A stretch of 5,504 nucleotides of DNA from positions 1 through 5,504 of the forward strand of contig CALCFP010000402.1 of NCBI GenBank assembly GCA_937900725.1, written 5' to 3'. Position 1 is the first letter of the stretch. Each line of letters begins with the position of its first letter. The notes under the pieces were generated by a model that saw nothing but the letters and a program-made list of their open reading frames with translations, searched no databases and had not been told where the DNA came from. A program made the position numbers and the translations under genes. The stretch comes from an uncultured Bacteroidota bacterium. Its GTDB lineage: Bacteria; Bacteroidota; Bacteroidia; Bacteroidales; SZUA-534. This document shows positions 1 through 5,504 of this stretch, in pieces.

Positions 1-2151
1 GGTACTTAAGCGCATTACAACGTCATCGAACCAAATCTTGAGTCCGCCCAATGTCGAAACTCCTGCATCCTTGAGGATTATGCGATGAACCTGCTGACGA
101 GTGAGGATGTTGCCTTGGCTTTGGCGTCCCTTTATCATCAACTTGCTGAAATCGAGCTCAAAAATGAGTTTTTTCAAACCTGGCCTTGGGCGAAGGTAAA
201 TCTTGATTACTTCGGCCTCGCCATTTGGGTTTGCAGTGAAATACAGGATTTTCGAACCGGGCTTTCCTTGTGTCAAATCGTATTCCTTGTCACGTGTAAC
301 TCCCTTTACTGCAAAGCGTTTCATATATACATATCCTGCCTTGCCGTCACGGTAGATGACATTGTAGATTGTACGCTCATCGTTCTTGCGGAAAACAGCA
401 ACGTGCTGAATGTCCTTGCCAACGAATTTCTTGTCCTGAACTTTGGTAATCATATATTTGCCGTCATTGCGGAACACAATCACATCGTCAATGTCGGAAC
501 AGTCGCATACGTACTCGTCCTTTTTCAGGCTTGTGCCGATGAATCCCTCTTCGCGGTTGCAATAGAGTTTCTGGTTCGATTCGGCAACCTTGGTCACTTC
601 AATATTGTCGAAACTGCGGATTTCGGTCTTGCGGTCGCGGTCCTTGCCATATTTTTTCTTGATTTGGCGGAAATGATTGATTGCGTAGTCGATAATATGT
701 TCGAGATTGTTCTTGACCTCAGCAATGTTTGTTTCCAGTTCGCGCAAATGGGCATCGGCTTCGTCACTTGAGAACTTCAGGATTCGGCGCATCTTTATTT
801 CAAACAACTTACGGATATCGTCGTCGGTGACTGGCCGTAGGAATTTGTCTTCGTAAGGTTTTATTCGGCCACGTATGTGCTTGATTACCACCTCATAGTT
901 CTCGCCATTTTCGTATTCCTTGTCTTTATAGATGCCCAACTCGATGAAGAGGCGCTCGAGCGACGAGAAGTCCCAGTCCTGTTCAAGTTCGTTGAGTTCG
1001 ACTAGCAGTTCCTTGCGCAAAAGTTCTACAGTGTGGTCGGCCGAATGGCGGAGCAAATCGGACACTCCGATGAAGCAAGGCTTGTCGTTCTCGATGACAC
1101 AGCAGTTTGGCGATATCGACATTTCGCAGTCGGTAAATGCGTAGAGTGCATCAATAGTCTTGTCGGGCGAAACGCCTGGCTGAAGGTACACCATAATCTC
1201 GACCTCAGCGGCGGTGTTGTCGTCAACCTTCTTAATCTTAATCTTGCCTTTTTCGTTAGCCTTTAGAATGGTGTCGATAAGCGAAGCAGTGCTTTTGCCG
1301 TACGGCACATCCTTTATCATAAGCGACTTGTTGTCAACCTTTTCGATACGTGTACGAACTCTTACCGCTCCGCCACGCATACCGTCGTTGTACTTTGACA
1401 CGTCGATCAGGCCTGCTGTCGGGAAATCGGGATAGATCTCGAATGGCTTGCCCTGCAGGTACAGGATGCTGGCGTCGATAAGTTCGTTGAAGTTGTGAGG
1501 CAGGATTTTTGACGCCAATCCCACTGCAATACCCTCGACACCTTGCGACAGAAGAAGCGGGAACTTGACAGGGAGTGTCACTGGCTCACGGTTTCGTCCG
1601 TCGTACGACAACTGCCATTCAGTGATTTTTGGCGAGAACACCACATCAAGTGCAAACTTTGAAAGACGGGCTTCAATGTAACGTGAAGCGGCTGCGCCGT
1701 CACCCGTGAAAATGTTGCCCCAGTTACCTTGGCAGTCGATAAGCAAGTCTTTTTGTCCCAAACCCACAAGCGCAGTGTAAATGCCTGCATCGCCGTGTGG
1801 GTGGAATTGCATTGTCTGTCCCACAATGTTGGCAACTTTATTGAAACGTCCGTCGTCGACGCGCTTCATTGCGTGCAACACGCGTCGCTGAACAGGTTTC
1901 AAGCCATCGTCGATGTGTGGGACTGCACGGTCGAGAATAACATACGAAGCATAGTCGAGGAACCAGTTCTGGTACATTCCAGTCACGCTCGATGTGTTGT
2001 TCAAATCGTTGGTAAGCCCCTCAAAAGGGTTCACACCCTCAACATCAGCAATTTCGTTTTCTCCGTCGTTTGTTTCTTGCTCCATATCAGCGTCATCGTT
2101 CAAATGAGCGTCTTCTGGATCAATTGGTGTTTTGTCAAATTCGTCCGACAT
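1..2151 (-). CDS. parC: DNA topoisomerase IV subunit A (ParC), 3' end cut by the window
   Basis: This is the DNA-cleaving and rejoining subunit of topoisomerase IV, which with ParE decatenates chromosomes using ATP. Translation from the ATG at 2151 gives 717 residues with no stop before the window edge; from memory the family runs to roughly 850-900, so part of the C-terminal domain is missing. Residues 1-55 are an acidic, low-complexity leader. The breakage-reunion domain follows: GLKPVQRRVLHAM (83-95, winged helix), HPHGDA (117-122), and SRYIEARLS (156-164), where Y158 is the catalytic tyrosine and R157 its partner. GVEGIAVGLASKILPHN (204-220) is also a family signature. Residues 370-500 contain helical coiled-coil/tower sequence, and from about 520 begins the beta-pinwheel DNA-wrapping domain, with GRQSQGNIL at 675-683. 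The NWFLDYASYVILDRA start of the core (62-76) matches Bacteroidota ParC rather than GyrA. It lies 35 bases downstream of parE, with an A/T-rich leader and no Shine-Dalgarno, as usual in this phylum. The positions equivalent to E. coli GyrA Ser83 and Asp87 are A122 and T126. Confidence 0.95.
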   Translation of the reverse strand, partial: MSDEFDKTPIDPEDAHLNDDADMEQETNDGENEIADVEGVNPFEGLTNDLNNTSSVTGMYQNWFLDYASYVILDRAVPHIDDGLKPVQRRVLHAMKRVDDGRFNKVANIVGQTMQFHPHGDAGIYTALVGLGQKDLLIDCQGNWGNIFTGDGAAASRYIEARLSKFALDVVFSPKITEWQLSYDGRNREPVTLPVKFPLLLSQGVEGIAVGLASKILPHNFNELIDASILYLQGKPFEIYPDFPTAGLIDVSKYNDGMRGGAVRVRTRIEKVDNKSLMIKDVPYGKSTASLIDTILKANEKGKIKIKKVDDNTAAEVEIMVYLQPGVSPDKTIDALYAFTDCEMSISPNCCVIENDKPCFIGVSDLLRHSADHTVELLRKELLVELNELEQDWDFSSLERLFIELGIYKDKEYENGENYEVVIKHIRGRIKPYEDKFLRPVTDDDIRKLFEIKMRRILKFSSDEADAHLRELETNIAEVKNNLEHIIDYAINHFRQIKKKYGKDRDRKTEIRSFDNIEVTKVAESNQKLYCNREEGFIGTSLKKDEYVCDCSDIDDVIVFRNDGKYMITKVQDKKFVGKDIQHVAVFRKNDERTIYNVIYRDGKAGYVYMKRFAVKGVTRDKEYDLTQGKPGSKILYFTANPNGEAEVIKIYLRPRPGLKKLIFELDFSKLMIKGRQSQGNILTRQQVHRIILKDAGVSTLGGLKIWFDDVVMRLST

Positions 2152-2186
2152 AATATTTTGTGTTATTGCGACTTGATTCCGGGAAG
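2152..2186 (-). other. parE-parC intercistronic spacer
   Basis: Only 35 bases separate the parE stop (TAA, 2189-2187) from the parC ATG. The spacer contains no T-run hairpin terminator and no recognisable -7 box, which supports one parE-parC transcript. The last bases before the parC start are A/T-rich (ACACAAAATATT) and lack a Shine-Dalgarno sequence, matching the usual Bacteroidota translation-initiation context. Operon structure is inferred from spacing and orientation only. Confidence 0.6.
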
Positions 2187-4109
2187 TTATTCTTCCTCAA
2201 CCAAATCTTCTTCAATACGCAGATTTTCAATAATAAACTGCTGGCGTTGTGGCGTATTTTTGCCCATATAGTACGACAGCAGGTTGGCCAGATTATCGCC
2301 CATCTTAATGTTTACGAGGTCGAGGCGGATATCTTTGCTTATGAAGTTTTTGAACTCATCTGGCGAGATTTCGCCCAAACCTTTGAATCGAGTAATCTCG
2401 GCAGTAGAGCCAATCTCCTTGGCGGCATCGTCACGTTCGGCCTCGCTATAGCAATATTTGGTCACTTTCTTGTTGCGAACGCGGAAAAGCGGTGTCTGCA
2501 ATATATAGACGTGATGCTTGCGAATAAGGTCGGGGAAGAATTGCAGGAAGAACGTTATTATCAGCAAGCGTATGTGCATTCCGTCGACATCGGCATCGGT
2601 TGCAATTATCACCTTGTTGTAACGCAAGTCGTCGAGACTGTCCTCAATGTTCAGTGCGGCTTGCAGAAAGTTGAACTCATCGTTCTCATAGACCACTTTT
2701 TTTGTCATTCCGTAGCAGTTGAGCGGTTTGCCTCGCAGGCTGAAAACGGCTTGTGTCTCGACATTGCGGCTTTTGGTTATTGAACCTGATGCGGAATCGC
2801 CCTCGGTGAGGAATATCGAGGACTCATTGCGCAAGTCTATCTTCTCGTCATCGTCCGATTTTTCGGTCACGCCCTTCGGATATACGGGTTTCTGGTCGTT
2901 CAGGTGAATGCGGCAATCGCGCAGTTTGTCGTTGTGCAGGCTGACCTTCTTTGCCAAGTCGCGTGCCTTCTTTTGCACACCCGACAGCAGTTTGCGCTCA
3001 CGCTCGGCATCCTGTATCTTTTTCAGCAATACTTCGGCCACATCGGCGTTCTTGTGCAGGAAATCGTCAACTTCCTTTTTGATGAAATCGCCCACGAACT
3101 TGTTCACGCTGACGCCACTCAATTCATACGGGTTGCCGTCGCTGTCCTTATCTGGAGCCATATTTGGCGAGCCCAACTTGACCTTTGTCTGACTTTCGAA
3201 CGTAGGTTCAATTACGTTTATGGCGATTGTGGCGACTATTCCGCCACGTATGTCTGAAAGTTCAAAGTTCTTCTGGTAGAATTCCTTTATAGTGCGCGAC
3301 AGATGCTCGCGCAATGCGCTTTGGTGCGTACCGCCCTGTGTCGTGTACTGTCCGTTGACGAAGGAGTAGTAATCCTCGCCGTACTGGTCGGTGTGAGTGA
3401 AGGCCACTTCAATATCCTGGCCTTTCAGATGCACTATCGGATAAAGAGGTTCGGCCGTATTGCGTTCCTGGAGCAAATCGAGCAAGCCGTTGCGCGACAG
3501 GAATTTCTGGCCGTTGAACACAAGTGTCAGTCCTGTGTTCAGGTATGAATAGTTGCGCAACATTGTCTCAATAAAATCCTCGTGGTACGAGAATGGGCCG
3601 AACACAGCCTCGTCGGGAGTGAACTGCACCTTTGTCCCGTTCTTTTCGGTAGTCGGTGCAAGGTCATACTCCTTGACAAGTTTGCCTGCGGCGAAATCGG
3701 CCTGCTTGACCATTCCGTCGCGGTACGACCATACCGAGAACTGTGACGACAATGCATTGACCGCCTTTGTACCCACGCCATTCAATCCGACGGATTTCTG
3801 GAACGATTTGGTGTCGTACTTGCCACCCGTATTCATTATGGAAACAGCCGCAACCATTTTACCTTGCGGGATGCCTCGTCCGTAGTCACGCACGGTCATG
3901 GTCTTGTCAGCCAACCGTATGTCGATAACACTACCGGCATTCATACGGAACTCATCGATAGAGTTGTCGATAACCTCCTTGAGCAGCACATAGATGCCAT
4001 CGTCGGTACTGTTGCCATCGCCGAGCTTGCCAATGTACATACCCGGACGCAAACGTACATGCTCCAATCCCTCAAGGGTTTTGATGTTGTCGTCAGTATA
4101 ACTAGTCAT
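2187..4109 (-). CDS. parE: DNA topoisomerase IV subunit B (ParE)
   Basis: This is the ATPase subunit of topoisomerase IV, partner of the ParC encoded directly downstream. The protein is complete at 640 residues. The N-terminal GHKL ATPase shows EVIDNS (45-50; E45 general base, N49 for Mg2+), DYGRGIP (75-81) and the ATP lid GLNGVGTK (108-115). The transducer domain carries QTK (307-309), whose lysine contacts the ATP gamma phosphate. The Toprim domain has LTEGDSASGS (434-443; E436) and the metal-binding DADVDG (505-510; D505, D507, D509). The C-terminal ITRFKGLGEISPDEF (572-586) is the family tail motif. The frame is open up to an ATG at 4175, but I chose the ATG at 4109: it gives MTSYTDDNIKTLEGLEHVRL, the usual start spacing before RPGMYIG, while the extra 22 residues are not family-like and would be encoded by promoter-like AT-rich DNA. 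Pairing with ParC and the Bacteroidota-type sequence favour ParE over GyrB. Two loops, near 317-333 and 407-427, look longer than in the Bacteroides proteins I remember. Confidence 0.95.
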   Translation of the reverse strand: MTSYTDDNIKTLEGLEHVRLRPGMYIGKLGDGNSTDDGIYVLLKEVIDNSIDEFRMNAGSVIDIRLADKTMTVRDYGRGIPQGKMVAAVSIMNTGGKYDTKSFQKSVGLNGVGTKAVNALSSQFSVWSYRDGMVKQADFAAGKLVKEYDLAPTTEKNGTKVQFTPDEAVFGPFSYHEDFIETMLRNYSYLNTGLTLVFNGQKFLSRNGLLDLLQERNTAEPLYPIVHLKGQDIEVAFTHTDQYGEDYYSFVNGQYTTQGGTHQSALREHLSRTIKEFYQKNFELSDIRGGIVATIAINVIEPTFESQTKVKLGSPNMAPDKDSDGNPYELSGVSVNKFVGDFIKKEVDDFLHKNADVAEVLLKKIQDAERERKLLSGVQKKARDLAKKVSLHNDKLRDCRIHLNDQKPVYPKGVTEKSDDDEKIDLRNESSIFLTEGDSASGSITKSRNVETQAVFSLRGKPLNCYGMTKKVVYENDEFNFLQAALNIEDSLDDLRYNKVIIATDADVDGMHIRLLIITFFLQFFPDLIRKHHVYILQTPLFRVRNKKVTKYCYSEAERDDAAKEIGSTAEITRFKGLGEISPDEFKNFISKDIRLDLVNIKMGDNLANLLSYYMGKNTPQRQQFIIENLRIEEDLVEEE

Positions 4110-4335
4110 ACGAGAAAAAAAATTTTGCCAAATATAAATATTTAGGTGTGGCTTGCTTTTTTGACTTATCAACAACGCGGGGTTGAAAAGGGAACGGAAT
4201 CCGACGTTATTTTTTTTGCATAAATAAAGACCTGATTACCACAGACATATTAATTGGTTTAACAAGACATTTACATTTTCATCAACAAAATGGCAAGTTT
4301 TTTGTTTCACATGTGTTCAACTAAAACTAATTAAT
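4110..4335. promoter_or_regulatory. Divergent intergenic region between parE and the fadL-like gene
   Basis: These 226 bases separate two divergently transcribed genes, so they must hold the promoters for both or their leaders. The region is clearly more AT-rich than the flanking coding DNA, with an A8T4 tract at 4115-4126 and a T8 run at 4210-4217. I see no ORF, tRNA, riboswitch fold or long inverted repeat in it. On the plus strand the nearest partial match to the Bacteroidota -7 consensus TAnnTTTG is TACATTTT (4272-4279), with no properly spaced -33 TTTG, so the promoter of the rightward gene is not assigned. The bases before the ATG at 4336 (ACTAAAACTAATTAAT) form an unstructured AT-rich leader with no Shine-Dalgarno. 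Confidence 0.6.
4129..4136 (-). promoter_or_regulatory. Candidate -7 box for parE-parC
   Basis: Read on the minus strand this is TATATTTG, an exact fit to the Bacteroidota primary sigma-factor -7 consensus TAnnTTTG. It lies 19 bases upstream of the chosen parE start. No good -33 TTTG is seen 19-21 bases further upstream, and the implied untranslated leader would be only about a dozen bases. In DNA this AT-rich a chance match is possible. It does support starting parE at 4109, since a start at 4175 would put this box inside the gene. Confidence 0.4.
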
Positions 4336-5504
4336 ATGAAGCGATTTTTTGGACTGACTGTCCTAACCCTGATGGGCTCAAGCGCCTTTGCTGGCGGAAT
4401 TCTAACTAACACTAACCAGAGCGTGCAATTCGTACGCACGCTGTCGCGCAATGCCGCTATCGACATCGACGCGCCATACTTTAACCCTGCAGGCACAGCC
4501 TTGCTCGACGACGGGCTGAAATTGTCGTTCGACTGGCAGATGCCAATTCAGGAGCGCACAACCACCTGCGACCTGAAATATCTGAAAAACCACGAGTACA
4601 AGGGCGATATTTTTGTTCCCTTCTACCCTACGCTATTTGTATCGTGGAAGAAAGAACGATTGGCGCTGTCGCTAAATGCAGGGCCGATAGGTGGCGGTGG
4701 CTCAGCCTCCTACGACAAAGGTCTGGCATCTTTTGAAAAATCAATAGCCGCCATTCCACTGGCACTAAATGCCAAAGGGTACACCACAACTGGGTACGAA
4801 GTTGACATTCAGTTTGAAGGAGGAAGCGTAATGTACGCTGGGCAGTTAGGTGTGGCTTACGCCATTACCGACAAACTATCGGCAAGCGTAGGTGCGCGTC
4901 TGACTTACGTCAAGAACAAATACGAAGGGCATATCCGCGACATCAAGATCAATCCGCAGGTTGAAGCCATGGGTCTGAAAGGCGATATGATTTCGGCTCC
5001 CGCATTTTTCAGTCAGGCGGCATCCGCAATGAAAGGCGCCGCCGACCAATATGCCGCTGCCGGCATGAATGACAAGGCACAAGAGGCCACCGTCAACTAC
5101 TACACCATGCAGGCCTACGCGGCCGCCACTTCGGGCATGGAAGTAGATGCATCGCAGTCGGGACTTGGCGTTGCACCGATTATCGGATTGGACTATAAAG
5201 TAACTGACTGGCTGAACCTTGCCGCACGTTTCGAGTTCAACACAAAAATTGAGTTGACAAACGACTCGGACGCCGAACACGACGGCAACGGCATGTTCAA
5301 GGACATGTTCGGCGTCGTGTGGGACAAGGGCGTGCAGGAAGGCGACTTTGCGATGATCATGGGCTATCCCGGATCGACGACCCGCTTCCAGACGTCTCCC
5401 GAGCTCAAGCTCCAGATCGCCAGCAATGACATACGCATTGCCGTAAGGACCATCCGCCAGGACATCATGATGGGCTACATGCTCGCCGACCCTGCGGTCA
5501 AGAT
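4336..5504 (+). CDS. OmpP1/FadL-family outer-membrane transporter, N-terminal part, continuing in frame into peptidase sequence
   Basis: FadL-type proteins are outer-membrane beta-barrels that pass long-chain fatty acids or other hydrophobic molecules. Residues 1-19 form a signal peptide: K2/R3, a hydrophobic core, then SSAFA with likely cleavage before G20. The plug-region motif YFNPAGTALL (48-57) is diagnostic of the family. Alternating barrel strands follow, for example LKLSFDWQMP (61-70), LFVSWKKERLALSLNAGP (100-117) and GQLGVAYAITDKLSASVGARLTY (169-191, two strands and a turn). Residues 212-265 are alanine-rich and probably helical, likely a long extracellular loop. SQSGLGVAPIIGLDYKVTDWLNLAARFEFNTKIEL (273-307) is also typical. 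Family resemblance ends near GMFKD (319-323). Instead of the expected next strands, the same frame becomes S46 peptidase sequence up to the window edge, without a stop. The frame stays open for 389 codons, so the FadL barrel lacks its C-terminal third. It is divergent from parE and there is no evidence of a functional link to it. The substrate cannot be told from the sequence. Confidence 0.85.
   Translation, partial: MKRFFGLTVLTLMGSSAFAGGILTNTNQSVQFVRTLSRNAAIDIDAPYFNPAGTALLDDGLKLSFDWQMPIQERTTTCDLKYLKNHEYKGDIFVPFYPTLFVSWKKERLALSLNAGPIGGGGSASYDKGLASFEKSIAAIPLALNAKGYTTTGYEVDIQFEGGSVMYAGQLGVAYAITDKLSASVGARLTYVKNKYEGHIRDIKINPQVEAMGLKGDMISAPAFFSQAASAMKGAADQYAAAGMNDKAQEATVNYYTMQAYAAATSGMEVDASQSGLGVAPIIGLDYKVTDWLNLAARFEFNTKIELTNDSDAEHDGNGMFKDMFGVVWDKGVQEGDFAMIMGYPGSTTRFQTSPELKLQIASNDIRIAVRTIRQDIMMGYMLADPAVK
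5292..5310 (+). repeat. Short direct repeat at the FadL/S46 join
   Basis: CATGTTC occurs at 5292-5298 and again at 5304-5310, twelve bases apart, exactly where FadL-like protein sequence gives way to S46-like sequence. The second copy sits in a near-palindrome, GGACATGTTC (5301-5310). Seven bases is short and may be coincidence, but it is the kind of microhomology at which either an illegitimate recombination or a mis-joined assembly could occur. Confidence 0.4.
5311..5504 (+). CDS. S46-family dipeptidyl-peptidase (DPP7/DPP11-like), internal fragment in frame with the fadL-like ORF
   Basis: The last 64 or so codons match the interior of S46 serine peptidases, periplasmic enzymes that remove dipeptides from peptide N-termini and are common in Bacteroidota. 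Visible family landmarks are GVQEGDFAMIMGYPGSTTRF (residues 332-351 of the joined ORF), then TIRQDIMMGYMLADPAVK (372-389), which in the family normally runs on into an IQYASKYA-like stretch that would lie just past the window. The fragment has no start codon or signal peptide of its own and contains neither the N-terminal catalytic His/Asp region nor the C-terminal Ser, so catalytic competence cannot be judged. Third positions are about 85% G or C (64 of 74 codons from 5281), against about 60% in the preceding 60 codons. The left limit is approximate: residues 324-331 match neither family clearly. Family assignment is from remembered signatures. Confidence 0.75.

Noticed and set aside
85..771. 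Long plus-strand ORF (228 codons) opposite parC
   Set aside because: It lies antisense to the well-conserved ParC C-terminal coding sequence. Its protein is a hydrophobic, cysteine-containing string with no family features, as expected from the complement of a biased coding frame.
1729..2783. Overlapping plus-strand ORFs (1729-2271 and 2160-2783) opposite the parE/parC boundary
   Set aside because: Both are antisense shadows of parC and parE. They show no recognisable domain and no plausible start context, and they overlap each other.
4115..4126. A8T4 tract in the parE leader as a possible phase-variation or terminator element
   Set aside because: Eight-base homopolymers are common in AT-rich Bacteroidota leaders. 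There is no adjacent GC-rich hairpin, and the tract lies outside any reading frame it could switch.
4110..4175. A 22-residue N-terminal extension of ParE from the ATG at 4175
   Set aside because: The extension is not like ParE N-termini, is encoded by AT-rich non-coding-like DNA, and would swallow the candidate -7 box at 4129-4136.
4195..4203. Small inverted repeat CGGA-A-TCCG in the intergenic region
   Set aside because: A four-base arm with a one-base centre occurs often by chance. There is no second copy or other support for an operator.
4876..5280. Minus-strand ORF of 134 codons opposite the fadL-like gene
   Set aside because: The plus strand here encodes clear FadL-type beta-strands. 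The reverse frame is a Cys/Val/Gly-rich shadow with no family match.

Overview
The window looks like a Bacteroidota chromosome fragment, most likely Bacteroidales. Four things point there: ParE and ParC sequences of the Bacteroidota type, an OmpP1/FadL-type porin, a piece of an S46 peptidase (a family common in this phylum), and AT-rich leaders with no Shine-Dalgarno site. Base composition is near 50% GC. There are no RNA genes, IS elements, CRISPR arrays or phage genes.

Positions 1-4109 are minus-strand and hold topoisomerase IV. parE (4109 to 2187, 640 aa, complete) is followed after 35 bases by parC (2151 down to the window edge, first 717 residues only). The two are probably co-transcribed. 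They encode the ATPase/Toprim and the DNA-cleaving subunits of the enzyme that unlinks daughter chromosomes. All core catalytic motifs are intact.

Positions 4110-4335 are an AT-rich divergent intergenic region. It holds a fair candidate Bacteroidota -7 box for parE (4129-4136, minus). No convincing promoter for the rightward gene could be picked out.

From 4336 a plus-strand reading frame runs open to the window end. Residues 1 to about 323 are the N-terminal two thirds of an OmpP1/FadL outer-membrane transporter with a signal peptide. From about residue 326 (about 5311) the same frame becomes an internal segment of an S46 dipeptidyl-peptidase. Third-position GC also jumps there, from about 60% to about 85%. 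This in-frame FadL/S46 join is the one truly odd thing in the window. It is most simply an assembly chimera or a recombination scar; a real fusion gene is possible but less likely. I did not find evidence for a new multi-gene system.
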